DNA of 31,459 bases. Source: Bacteroidetes bacterium UBA5697. Its GTDB lineage: Bacteria > Bacteroidota > Bacteroidia > B-17B0 > Aurantibacillaceae. The notes beneath the pieces were generated by a model that saw only the letters and a program-made list of their open reading frames with translations, had not been told where the DNA came from and made no database searches. Positions 1 through 8,072 of this stretch are shown here, piece after piece. Within the stretch, counting starts at the first letter, position 1, and each line of letters begins with the position of its first letter. Where the stretch lies: assembly GCA_002420145.1 (NCBI GenBank), contig DIHL01000054.1, positions 1 through 31,459 of the forward strand, read 5' to 3'. The position numbers were made by a program, and so were the translations under genes.

Positions 1-11
1 ATTTAAAGTTA

Positions 12-1067
12 TTACCCAAAATCTTCGTTAGAATAGTATAATTTATAGAATTTCAATCCTTTATCTTCATCATATCCTTTCTCAACATAATCATGTCGTC
101 CATGAACATAGATATGAAAATTTTTATCCAGCTTAACCACACTTTTCATAAATTTTTGATTTTTCTTTACGGCTGTAGGAGAAATTTCAAAATCATCAAT
201 AGCCGTTAAGTCCATTTTGTCGTTATAAGTTTGACGGTATTCTCTAAATGCTTCTTTTAATTCAGGTTGAGGCAATATTTCTTTTTCAAATTCATTGATG
301 TCAAATTTGTCTTTTTCTTTAAAAAAGCTAGTACTCTTGTTCAACATCATCATTTGATCCTGCTTTGTTACATTATTTCCTTCTGTCAAAACTTCTTCAC
401 AAAATCCTTTACAAGTATCTATGAAATTAGATGTATGGAAATAAGCATTTTCCTTCATTTTAGTATTCAAAAAATCTTCTACCCAGTAAAATGCACAGTC
501 TGCTATTTTATTATTAGTATCCACAATACTTACTTTGTATCCTTTCTCTGCTTCTGTATTAAAAATTATACAGCCTTTATCTAATTTATTGATGTTGATA
601 CCGTTATCACATTCCACATCAAAATTATCCATGTGCTGAAATACTTTCAAGTAAGTATCTTTGTTCTCGGTTTTAAATAAACCAATAGCGTCACATATTA
701 CACCATCAACATTGCAATCTCTGAAATAACAAGTATAAAATTCGCCTCCTTTAATTTTTGGATGCATAGATTGGTTATAGAGATGTTCTGCAATATGTTT
801 ACTGCTTTCTATAAATTTACCTTGAGATGAAAATACATCTGCCACATAACTTTTTACATCATGATAATGCATTTCATTTTTTGATTTGAACTGATAATAT
901 ATATCTGTTTTAAAAGGCGACGTTAAATAACGCATCACTGTATCTTTTAAAAAATCGTCGCTTATTTGTATTTGCTTTTCGCTTAACGTTAATTCTTCTC
1001 CTAAGCCTTTATTACCAACATAATGTATCACAAAATGTGTTAATTCCGAACGTGTAAAATCTATCAT
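12..1067 (-). CDS. Nucleoid-associated protein, NA37/YejK (NdpA) family
   Basis: 351 aa, close to the usual length of the NdpA/YejK family (about 335 aa in enterobacteria). Those proteins bind the nucleoid; their exact role is poorly defined. Recognition rests on overall pattern: an N-terminal region with the segment 'LTHFVIHYVGNK', a central 'GGEFYTCYFRD' and 'DAIGLFKTENKDTYLKV' region, and 'LDKGCIIFN' followed by a charged C-terminal half. There is no signal peptide or membrane segment, so it is cytoplasmic. It diverges from the protease gene at 1222 and has no same-strand partner inside the window. The start at 1067 is the only Met that keeps the conserved N-terminus. Family assignment is fairly sure; function is only known from the family. 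Confidence 0.8.
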   Translation of the reverse strand: MIDFTRSELTHFVIHYVGNKGLGEELTLSEKQIQISDDFLKDTVMRYLTSPFKTDIYYQFKSKNEMHYHDVKSYVADVFSSQGKFIESSKHIAEHLYNQSMHPKIKGGEFYTCYFRDCNVDGVICDAIGLFKTENKDTYLKVFQHMDNFDVECDNGININKLDKGCIIFNTEAEKGYKVSIVDTNNKIADCAFYWVEDFLNTKMKENAYFHTSNFIDTCKGFCEEVLTEGNNVTKQDQMMMLNKSTSFFKEKDKFDINEFEKEILPQPELKEAFREYRQTYNDKMDLTAIDDFEISPTAVKKNQKFMKSVVKLDKNFHIYVHGRHDYVEKGYDEDKGLKFYKLYYSNEDFG

Positions 1068-1156
1068 GGCACAAAATCTGTTTAAAATTGAATCGTAAAT
1101 GTAACTTTTTACTATTGCCTTGAATTAACAAAGTTTAAACAAAAAAATAATGTTAC

Positions 1157-1175
1157 TAACGGACATTATCCGTTA
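1157..1175. promoter_or_regulatory. Inverted repeat in the divergent intergenic region
   Basis: Perfect 7-bp inverted repeat TAACGGA/TCCGTTA separated by 5 nt. It lies between the nucleoid-associated gene and the protease start chosen here (1222), about 50 bp upstream of that start. It could be an operator or mRNA structure. No regulator is known, so this is only a structural observation. Confidence 0.3.
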
Positions 1176-1207
1176 TAATCTTTATCATTACTCTCAAAAT
1201 TTACTAC

Positions 1208-1215
1208 TAAATTTG
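1208..1215 (+). promoter_or_regulatory. Possible -7 box (TAAATTTG) upstream of the protease
   Basis: Matches the Bacteroidota -7 consensus TAnnTTTG exactly. It ends only 6 bp before the ATG at 1222, which would make the transcript almost leaderless. No TTTG -33 partner is seen 19 nt upstream, so it may be a chance match in AT-rich DNA. Confidence 0.3.
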
Positions 1216-1221
1216 CTTACT

Positions 1222-3297
1222 ATGCGATACAAATTCATAAAACCAGCTCTTTTCATACTTGTTATAAGTCTAAGTTCTTTTACTTTATTTCAATTTGAAA
1301 AAAATCAAATTTTACAAGACTTATTAATGTCAGTTTTAAATCAGGCACATTACAGCCCTTTAAAAGTAAATGATGAGTTTAGTGAGAAAGCATATGACCT
1401 ATATTTAAAAAGAATAGATATCAGTAAAAAATTCTTATTACAATCAGATGTAGATGCTTTTAGTAAATATAAAAAAAGTATTGACGATGAAATTAATAAC
1501 GGAACATTTGAATTTTACAAACTATCATCTAACACTATTGCTAAACGAATAAAAGAAAAAGAAGATTGGGCCAAAGAAATTTTAGCAAAACCATTTGATT
1601 ATAATGTTGAAGAGGAATATGAAACAGATGGAGAAAAAGCTAAGTATGCCGTAAACGAAGAAGCTTTAAAATCTGAATGGGTTAAAATGTTAAAGTATCA
1701 AACTCTTTCTCGTTTGGATGAAATGTTAACTGGACAAGAAAAAGCGAAAGCAAAAAAAGATTCGGTATTTGTTGAAAAAATTTTCGACAGTTTAGAAGTA
1801 GATGCGCGTCGTAAAACATTAAAAGCAAATATTGATTGGTTTAAGCGTTTAAACAAAATAACAAATAAAGATAGATTTTCAACCTACATTAATACGATTA
1901 CAGGATTATATGACCCTCATACAGAATATTTTGCTCCAAAAGAAAAAAAGAAATTTGATCAAAGTATGAGTGGACAATTTGAAGGAATTGGCGCGCGATT
2001 ACAATCAAAGGATGGCATTTTAAAAGTATCAGAAGTGATTGTTGGGTCTCCATCTTTTAAACAAGGCGAATTAAAAGCTGGTGACGAAATTCATAAAGTA
2101 GCTCAAGGTGCAAATGAACCAAAAGATATTACTGATATGGATATGGATGATGCCATTGATTTAATTAAAGGTAAAAAAGGCACCGAAGTGAGATTAACAG
2201 TCAAAAAACCTGATGGTTCATTTAAAGTCATTCCAATTATTAGAGATGTGATTGAGATGGATGAAACTTATGCTAAATCAGCAATTCTAGATAATAAAAA
2301 GAAAATTGGTTACATCTATTTACCAATGTTTTATGCTGATTTCACAAGAAATGGAGCTCATCGTTGTTCGGCTGATATGAAAAAGGAAATAGAAAAATTA
2401 AAGAACCAAGGTGTTGAAGGTATTATTGTTGACTTACGTGATAATGGTGGTGGTTCTTTACAGGAAGTTGTTGAAATGGCGGGTTTATTTATTCCTCGTG
2501 GACCAGTAGTTCAAGTTAAAGATAAGGCTGGGAAAGTTTTTGTAATGGAAGATAAAAACTCTGATGTAACTTGGGATGGTCCATTAGCTATTATGGTGAA
2601 CCATGGAAGCGCTTCTGCTTCTGAAATTTTAGCTGCCGCTATTCAAGATTATAAGCGTGGAGTTATTATTGGAACTCAAAGTTTTGGAAAAGGAACAGTT
2701 CAATCGTTCTTTAATTTAGATCAATATTTGTTACCTCAATTTGATACCATTAGACCATTAGGTGAAGTGAAAATTACTCACCAAAAGTTTTATAGAATTA
2801 ATGGTGGCGCCACACAATTAAGAGGTGTTATGCCTGATGTGACATTACCAGATCCTTATGCATTTATTGAAGTTGGCGAAAAAGAATTAGATTACCCAAT
2901 GCCTTGGGATGAAATTGTGAAAGCTAATTATGAAGAATTTACAGCCATTAATTACACGAAAGTAAAAAAAGGAAGCTCTGAAAGAATTAAGTCTAGTGCT
3001 GCTTTTAAATTAATTGAAACAGAGTCAAAAGAATTAAAAGCTAAAAAGGATGATACAAAGTATAATTTAAAACTAGAAAAATATAGAGCAGAACAAAAAC
3101 AGTTACGTGAGCAGTACAAAAAATACGATGAATTAAAAGTTGATATTAAAGGCTTTACGGCTGATTTACCTGATTACGATAAAGATGTTTTAAAAAATGA
3201 TACCACTAAATTAAATAGAGAAATTAAGTGGACGAAAAACATTCAAAAAGATAATTACATATTTGAAGCAAGTAATGTGATTAACGACATCAAATAG
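1222..3297 (+). CDS. prc: Carboxy-terminal processing (tail-specific) protease, S41A
   Basis: Periplasmic or membrane-anchored serine protease of the Tsp/Prc family, which trims or degrades envelope proteins from their C-terminus. With the start at 1222 it has 691 aa (E. coli Tsp is 682). That start places a hydrophobic signal or anchor at residues 8-22; an in-frame ATG at 1150 would only add 24 residues ahead of it. A PDZ domain lies at about 250-330 (FEGIGARLQSKDG). The S41 core follows, with the catalytic dyad Ser465 in GSASASE and Lys490 in SFGKGTVQ. The 25-residue Ser-Lys spacing is exactly that of Tsp. The C-terminal region after PMPWDEI resembles the Tsp C-terminal domain. A strong hairpin terminator follows, so it is probably monocistronic. 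Confidence 0.93.
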   Translation: MRYKFIKPALFILVISLSSFTLFQFEKNQILQDLLMSVLNQAHYSPLKVNDEFSEKAYDLYLKRIDISKKFLLQSDVDAFSKYKKSIDDEINNGTFEFYKLSSNTIAKRIKEKEDWAKEILAKPFDYNVEEEYETDGEKAKYAVNEEALKSEWVKMLKYQTLSRLDEMLTGQEKAKAKKDSVFVEKIFDSLEVDARRKTLKANIDWFKRLNKITNKDRFSTYINTITGLYDPHTEYFAPKEKKKFDQSMSGQFEGIGARLQSKDGILKVSEVIVGSPSFKQGELKAGDEIHKVAQGANEPKDITDMDMDDAIDLIKGKKGTEVRLTVKKPDGSFKVIPIIRDVIEMDETYAKSAILDNKKKIGYIYLPMFYADFTRNGAHRCSADMKKEIEKLKNQGVEGIIVDLRDNGGGSLQEVVEMAGLFIPRGPVVQVKDKAGKVFVMEDKNSDVTWDGPLAIMVNHGSASASEILAAAIQDYKRGVIIGTQSFGKGTVQSFFNLDQYLLPQFDTIRPLGEVKITHQKFYRINGGATQLRGVMPDVTLPDPYAFIEVGEKELDYPMPWDEIVKANYEEFTAINYTKVKKGSSERIKSSAAFKLIETESKELKAKKDDTKYNLKLEKYRAEQKQLREQYKKYDELKVDIKGFTADLPDYDKDVLKNDTTKLNREIKWTKNIQKDNYIFEASNVINDIK

Positions 3298-3319
3298 TTA
3301 ATAATATGATTACAATTAT

Positions 3320-3355
3320 AATAGCATCATTACAAAATAATGATGCTATTTTTTT
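3320..3355 (+). terminator. Intrinsic terminator of prc
   Basis: Perfect 13-bp stem (AATAGCATCATTA and its complement) with a 5-nt loop, followed by a run of seven T. It begins 22 bp after the prc stop. Confidence 0.9.
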
Positions 3356-3382
3356 GTAAATTCGTATCTCAATTTTAATACA

Positions 3383-4846
3383 ATGATAGTAGAACAATTA
3401 TATACTAGCTGTTTAGCTCAAGGCGCTTATTACATTCAATCTGAAGGAGAAGCTGCCGTGATTGATCCGTTAAGAGAATATCAACCATATTTAGATTTAG
3501 CAACAAAAAACAATGCTAAAATTAAATATATTTTCGAAACACATTTTCATGCTGATTTCGTATCGGGACATCTAGATTTAGCTAAAAATACAGGTGCTGA
3601 AATAGTATTTGGACCAAATGCTCATACGGAGTTTAAAAGTACGATAGCTACAGATAACCAAGAATTTAAAATTGGGAAATTAACGATTAAGGTTTTACAC
3701 ACTCCAGGACATACATTAGAATCGACTACGTTTTTATTATTAGATGAAAATCAAAAGCCTCATTGTATTTTCTCTGGCGACACTTTATTTATTGGAGATG
3801 TTGGAAGACCTGATTTAGCAATTAAGTCAAATTTAACTCAAGAAGATTTAGCAGCAATGTTATATGATTCGTTACATAATAAAATTATGACATTGCCTGA
3901 TGATGTGATTGTGTATCCTGCACATGGAGCTGGTTCGGCTTGTGGAAAAAACATGAGTAAGGAAACCTTTGATACATTAGGAAATCAAAAGAAAACAAAT
4001 TATGCTTTAGCTAATATTTCTAAAGACGCTTTTATTAAAGAGTTAACTACAGGTATTTTACCTCCTCCACAATATTTTGCAAAAAATGCACAGTTAAATA
4101 AAACAGGATATGATAATTACGATGCTGTAGCGCAAAAAGGTTCAAAAGCATTATCTATAAATGATGTGAAACATTTATTAGATACAACGAATGCTATTGT
4201 GTTAGACGTTAGAAAACCTCAAGAATTTGCAACAGAACATGTTACTAATTCTATTTTCATAGGAATTGATGGACAGTTTGCACCTTGGGTTGGCGCACTC
4301 ATTACCGATTTAAAACAAGCTATTATTTTAGTTGCTCCCGAAGGAAGAGAAGAAGAGGCGGTGAAACGTTTGAGTAGAGTTGGTTATGATAATTGTGTGG
4401 GATTTATTGCTGGGGGTGTTGATGCTTGGAAAAAAAGTGGTGGAGAAACCTCTTCTATTTTATCAATTACAGCGGATGAATTTTCGGGTAAATTATCAAA
4501 CAATACGTTAGATGTATTAGACGTTAGAAAACCAGGAGAATATGAATCGAGTCACTTATGCAGTGTAGGTAATAAACCTTTAGATTTTATTACGGATTGG
4601 CATGATTCACTTTCAAAAGATAAAGAATATCACATTCATTGTGCTGGTGGTTACAGAAGCATGATTACGGCATCATTACTCAAAAGAAAAGGTTATCATA
4701 AATTAATTGATGTGGCTGGTGGTTATGGTGCTATTCAAAAAACAAATGCTAAAATAGTAACTACTGCCTGTAAAACTGAACAAGCAAAAGTGAAAGCCCA
4801 GCCTAAGCAAGGTTTTTTTTCAAGATTATTTTCAAAAAAATTGTAA
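3383..4846 (+). CDS. CstB-like persulfide dioxygenase with two rhodanese-like domains
   Basis: 487 aa, cytoplasmic. Residues 1-200 are an ETHE1-type metallo-beta-lactamase domain: THFHADFVSGH (His54, His56, Asp58, His63), His110, Asp133 and His181. In this family a mononuclear iron oxidises glutathione or other low-molecular-weight persulfide to sulfite. Residues 255-350 form a rhodanese fold with no catalytic Cys: the active-site loop reads VAPEGREEEA. Residues 362-452 form a second rhodanese domain with an intact loop, HCAGGYRS (Cys420). The order dioxygenase, inactive rhodanese, active rhodanese is that of staphylococcal CstB, which handles persulfides and releases thiosulfate. A Lys-rich tail ends the protein. 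No sqr, cstR or sulfur transporter lies nearby; the next gene (DUF983) is 34 bp downstream and may be co-transcribed. Confidence 0.88.
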   Translation: MIVEQLYTSCLAQGAYYIQSEGEAAVIDPLREYQPYLDLATKNNAKIKYIFETHFHADFVSGHLDLAKNTGAEIVFGPNAHTEFKSTIATDNQEFKIGKLTIKVLHTPGHTLESTTFLLLDENQKPHCIFSGDTLFIGDVGRPDLAIKSNLTQEDLAAMLYDSLHNKIMTLPDDVIVYPAHGAGSACGKNMSKETFDTLGNQKKTNYALANISKDAFIKELTTGILPPPQYFAKNAQLNKTGYDNYDAVAQKGSKALSINDVKHLLDTTNAIVLDVRKPQEFATEHVTNSIFIGIDGQFAPWVGALITDLKQAIILVAPEGREEEAVKRLSRVGYDNCVGFIAGGVDAWKKSGGETSSILSITADEFSGKLSNNTLDVLDVRKPGEYESSHLCSVGNKPLDFITDWHDSLSKDKEYHIHCAGGYRSMITASLLKRKGYHKLIDVAGGYGAIQKTNAKIVTTACKTEQAKVKAQPKQGFFSRLFSKKL

Positions 4847-4880
4847 CCTGTTCTCATTTTAAATTATAAGTACTTTTCCT

Positions 4881-5252
4881 ATGTTCAAAGAAACCAAGCT
4901 CTATTCAATTTTTAATAATAAATGTCCTAAATGCCATCAAGGTGATTTCTTTGTAACAAAAAGTCCTTATAGTACTGATTTTATAAAAATGCACGATAAA
5001 TGTTCTCATTGTGGCGAAATTTTCAATAAAGAAGTTGGTTTCTTTTATGGCGCAATGTACGTGAGCTATGGTGTTAATATTGCTTTAGGTATTGGATTAT
5101 TTGTTTTAATGGTTCTTCTTTTTAAAACAGGATTATTAACCTATTTATTTAGCTTTTTAGGATTAGTGGTTGTTTTATTTCCATGGATAATGAGAGTCTC
5201 AAGGCTTATTTACATTAATATGTTTGTGTCATACGACCCTTCAAAAAAATAA
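4881..5252 (+). CDS. DUF983 family membrane protein
   Basis: 123 aa with the DUF983 layout. Two CxxC knuckles (Cys15/Cys18 in NKCPKC and Cys41/Cys44 in DKCSHCG) suggest a zinc ribbon facing the cytoplasm. The 'NKEVGFFYGAMYVSYG' motif follows, then two transmembrane helices at about 56-80 and 86-108. The function of the family is unknown. It starts 34 bp after the persulfide dioxygenase fusion and is followed by a terminator, so the two may form an operon. Family call is secure; role is not. Confidence 0.88.
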   Translation: MFKETKLYSIFNNKCPKCHQGDFFVTKSPYSTDFIKMHDKCSHCGEIFNKEVGFFYGAMYVSYGVNIALGIGLFVLMVLLFKTGLLTYLFSFLGLVVVLFPWIMRVSRLIYINMFVSYDPSKK

Positions 5253-5270
5253 TTGAAATTGTCAATCATA

Positions 5271-5306
5271 AAAAATCCCTACTCTTTTGAGCAGGGGATT
5301 TTTTTA
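5271..5306. terminator. Bidirectional terminator between DUF983 gene and csp
   Basis: Stem AAAAATCCCTACTC with GAGCAGGGGATTTTT (one bulge), 4-nt loop TTTT. An A-run on the left and a T-run on the right allow use in both directions by the convergent genes. Confidence 0.8.
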
Positions 5307-5328
5307 TTAAGAATTATATATTTTAAAA

Positions 5329-5517
5329 TTAAGCTAACTTAACGTTTACTGCATTTAATCCTTTTTTACCTTCTTGTACATCAAATACAACGTTATCGTT
5401 TTCGCGAATTTCTTCTTGTAAACCTGTTGCGTGAACGAAAATTTCAGTTCCGTTATCTTCTTTGATGAATCCGAAACCTTTAGCCTCGTTGTAAAATTTT
5501 ACTACTCCGTTTTTCAT
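5329..5517 (-). CDS. Cold-shock domain protein, second tandem copy
   Basis: 62-aa single cold-shock domain, a little shorter than E. coli CspA (70 aa). RNP1 is KGFGFI (13-18) and RNP2 is IFVHAT (26-31). Such proteins bind single-stranded RNA/DNA and melt mRNA structure. It differs from the copy at 5548-5736 at only three residues (Asp21, Thr24, Asn42 here versus Glu, Pro, Glu), which indicates recent duplication or gene conversion. Only 30 bp separate the two copies, so they are almost certainly co-transcribed and end at the 5271-5306 terminator. Confidence 0.95.
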   Translation of the reverse strand: MKNGVVKFYNEAKGFGFIKEDNGTEIFVHATGLQEEIRENDNVVFDVQEGKKGLNAVNVKLA

Positions 5518-5547
5518 TGTTATATATTTTAATTGTTTTTTTATTGA

Positions 5548-5736
5548 TTAAGCTAACTTAACGTTAACTGCGTTTAATCCTTTTTTACCTTCTTGCACGT
5601 CAAATACAACCTCGTCGTTTTCACGAATTTCTTCTTGTAAACCTGTTGCATGAACAAAGATCTCTGGACCATTTTCTTCTTTAATAAACCCGAAACCTTT
5701 TGCCTCGTTGTAAAATTTTACTACTCCGTTTTTCAT
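5548..5736 (-). CDS. Cold-shock domain protein, first tandem copy
   Basis: 62-aa cold-shock domain, 59 of 62 residues identical to the copy just downstream, with the same RNP1 (KGFGFI) and RNP2 (IFVHAT). It starts 76 bp after the stop of the DEAD-box helicase on the same strand. This gives the order helicase-csp-csp, a functional theme of RNA unwinding. The intervening 76 bp contains no clear terminator and no TAnnTTTG box, which favours read-through from the helicase, although an own promoter cannot be excluded. Confidence 0.95.
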   Translation of the reverse strand: MKNGVVKFYNEAKGFGFIKEENGPEIFVHATGLQEEIRENDEVVFDVQEGKKGLNAVNVKLA

Positions 5737-5812
5737 TTTTTTGTTTTTTGTTGTTATTATTTATTTTTATTTATCACGACCTTATCATTAATGATAATTG
5801 CCATAATGCTGT

Positions 5813-6943
5813 TTAAGAATATGGATGTCTTTTAATTACATCAATATCTTTTTTAATTAATTTTTGTATTCCCTTAAAGTAAGGTAATTCTTCGTGACTA
5901 CATAAAGAAATCGCTTCTCCACTCTCTCCTGCTCTACCTGTTCTCCCAATTCTATGAACATAAGCTTCTGCTTGTTCAGGAATTTCGTAGTTAATTACAT
6001 GAGTTAATTTATCGACATCAATACCTCTTGAGGCAATATCTGTAGCCACTAATACATTAATAGTTCTATCTTTAAATCCTTTCAAGGCTTTCTCTCTATT
6101 GTTTTGAGATTTATTTCCATGAATGGCTTCTGCTTTTATTTTAAAGGCATTTAAAGCTTTAGCTACTTTATCAGCACCATGTTTAGTTCTAGTAAAAATT
6201 AATACATGATTGATTTTTCTGTCTTCTAAAATAAATTTTAGTAAAGCTGGTTTTTTCGTTTTTTGAACAAAGTAAACCGATTGTTTAACTAAAGTAGCTG
6301 TTGATGAAACTGGATTTACAGCCACACTCACAGGATTATTTAAAATCGTATTAGCAAGCTTCATGATATTTGGTGCTGCAGTAGCCGAAAAAAACATGGT
6401 TTGTCTTTTTACTGGCAATTTTGCAATCACTTTTTTCATATCGTTAATAAAGCCCATATCTAACATACGGTCAGCTTCATCTAATACAAAATATTCAATT
6501 GAACCTAATTTGATAATGCCTTGTTGCATTAAATCTAATAAACGACCTGGGGTTGCAATTAAAATATCAATTCCTGTTTTTATGGCTACTACTTGATGAA
6601 ATTGAGAAACCCCTCCAAATACAACAGCATGTTTAAAACCTAAGTTTTCGCCGTATTCTTTAAAGTTATCACTAATTTGAGTAGCAAGTTCACGAGTTGG
6701 AGCCAAAATCAAAGCTTTAATTTCGCGGCGTTGATTTGGTTTTTTATTAGCATCCATCAATTGTAAAATTGGCAATGCAAAGGCTGCGGTTTTTCCAGTG
6801 CCTGTTTGGGCACAACCAAAAATATCTTTTCCTAGTAAAATGTGGGGTATGCTTTGTTGTTGGATAGGAGACGGTTCTTTGTATCCTTTTTTGTCAAGCG
6901 CGGTAAGCAGCGGTTTGATCAATTTTAATTCTGTAAATGTCAT
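5813..6943 (-). CDS. DEAD-box RNA helicase, RhlE-like
   Basis: 376 aa, two RecA-like domains with all core motifs: Q motif (PSPIQQQ), AQTGTGKT 45-52, PTRELA 82-87, TPGR 131-134, DEAD 155-158, SAT 187-189, TDIASRGID 301-309 and HRIGRTGR 330-337. This is an ATP-dependent RNA-unwinding enzyme of the RhlE/CsdA type used in ribosome assembly or cold adaptation. It ends soon after motif VI (about 40 residues), so it lacks the basic or RNA-binding tail found in longer relatives. Two cold-shock genes follow on the same strand. A TATATTTG -7 box lies about 107 bp upstream of the start. Confidence 0.93.
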   Translation of the reverse strand: MTFTELKLIKPLLTALDKKGYKEPSPIQQQSIPHILLGKDIFGCAQTGTGKTAAFALPILQLMDANKKPNQRREIKALILAPTRELATQISDNFKEYGENLGFKHAVVFGGVSQFHQVVAIKTGIDILIATPGRLLDLMQQGIIKLGSIEYFVLDEADRMLDMGFINDMKKVIAKLPVKRQTMFFSATAAPNIMKLANTILNNPVSVAVNPVSSTATLVKQSVYFVQKTKKPALLKFILEDRKINHVLIFTRTKHGADKVAKALNAFKIKAEAIHGNKSQNNREKALKGFKDRTINVLVATDIASRGIDVDKLTHVINYEIPEQAEAYVHRIGRTGRAGESGEAISLCSHEELPYFKGIQKLIKKDIDVIKRHPYS

Positions 6944-7049
6944 TAATTGTTATTGTTATTTAAATACTTTATTAAGAAAAATGTAAAAGTATTCGATTTG
7001 CAATTATAATTTACAAGCGGATTGAACTACAGTCTTCAAAAGAAGTACA

Positions 7050-7057
7050 CAAATATA
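7050..7057 (-). promoter_or_regulatory. Candidate -7 box (TATATTTG) for helicase-csp-csp
   Basis: Exact TAnnTTTG match on the minus strand, implying a leader of roughly 100 nt before the helicase start at 6943. A long leader would fit cold-regulated genes. The -33 TTTG is not at the usual distance. Confidence 0.4.
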
Positions 7058-7160
7058 AACACTTTATTAACAATAACCTAATTTATTAAAATATAATCCT
7101 TAAAAGGAGCTTTTAGAAGGAATATGTTAATTTAGTGTCAATCTTATATTATAAACTCAA

Positions 7161-8024
7161 ATGAAGCGATTTATACTGTTTATTGTTTTTCTTCCCTTTT
7201 TGCTTAATGCCCAAGACTTCCCAATTAAGCCTTCCAACTATATTACTGATGAAGCTAATATTCTTAGTGATGAGCAAGAACAATTGTTAAATACTAAACT
7301 GAGGAACTTTGAAGATAGCTCCACCAATCAAATTTTCATTTACATCGCTGCCAGTTTAAACGGAAAAGACTTATCAAGTTATAGTCAAGATATTTTTCAT
7401 AATTGGAAAATAGGACATGGCGATAAAAACAATGGCATTTTAATTTCAATATTTATCGACGATCATAAATTTAGAATTCATACAGGTTATGGTTTAGAAG
7501 GAGTACTGCCAGATATTGCCACTAAGCATATACAAGACAATGATATGCGTCCTTTATTTAAACAAAATCAGTATTATGAAGGAATAGATAAAGGTGTTGA
7601 CCAATTAATGTATTATAGTAAGCATGAATTTAAAGCAGATGAAGCGTCTGAAGAAGAGTCAACAGTAGGATTGTTTATTTTCTTTAATGTATTTAGCGTT
7701 GTTTTTTTATTAGTAACCTTATTGCTAACCAGAAAAATACAAGACAAGCCAACAGCGAAAAAAGTACTTATTATTTTAAGTATTATCTTTTTTATTATCC
7801 CTTTCTTAGGGTCATTTTTATTGCTTATCATGATTTTTGTAGCCCTTTCTTATCGAAAAGATTTATTAAAAACTCCTAGTAATTCTACTTGGACATCATC
7901 TAGTGATTCGTCTTGGAACAGTAGTGATAGTTCAAGTTCTTGGTCAAGTTCTGATTCGGGCTCTAGCTTTGATGGTGGTGGTGGCGGAGATTCTGGCGGT
8001 GGCGGAAGCAGCAGTGATTGGTAG
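7161..8024 (+). CDS. TPM-domain membrane protein (YgcG-like)
   Basis: 287 aa. A signal peptide (residues 1-17, cleavage after NAQ) is followed by a TPM/Psb32 domain at about 24-150: YITDEANILSDEQEQLL, IYIAASLNG, DKNNGILISIFI and RIHTGYGLEGVLPD. The predicted membrane segments are at 168-190 and 202-230, and the tail is Ser/Gly-rich, ending GGGGSSSDW. TPM proteins are periplasmic-facing; the plant member acts in photosystem repair and the bacterial role is unclear. The Gly-rich tail is usual for this subfamily. The gene 48 bp downstream is on the same strand. Confidence 0.85.
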   Translation: MKRFILFIVFLPFLLNAQDFPIKPSNYITDEANILSDEQEQLLNTKLRNFEDSSTNQIFIYIAASLNGKDLSSYSQDIFHNWKIGHGDKNNGILISIFIDDHKFRIHTGYGLEGVLPDIATKHIQDNDMRPLFKQNQYYEGIDKGVDQLMYYSKHEFKADEASEEESTVGLFIFFNVFSVVFLLVTLLLTRKIQDKPTAKKVLIILSIIFFIIPFLGSFLLLIMIFVALSYRKDLLKTPSNSTWTSSSDSSWNSSDSSSSWSSSDSGSSFDGGGGGDSGGGGSSSDW

Positions 8025-8072
8025 TATATATTATAAAATAATCTTAGATAGTTTTTTAAGTATATTTATAAA

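Noticed and set aside
1150..1221. N-terminal extension of the protease
   Set aside because: The 24 extra residues precede a standard signal sequence, include an inverted repeat and a -7-like box, and are not needed for the family length.
5783..5796. Perfect 14-bp palindrome TATCATTAATGATA upstream of the csp genes
   Set aside because: Could be an operator, but it is short and AT-rich and is the only copy seen; chance cannot be excluded.
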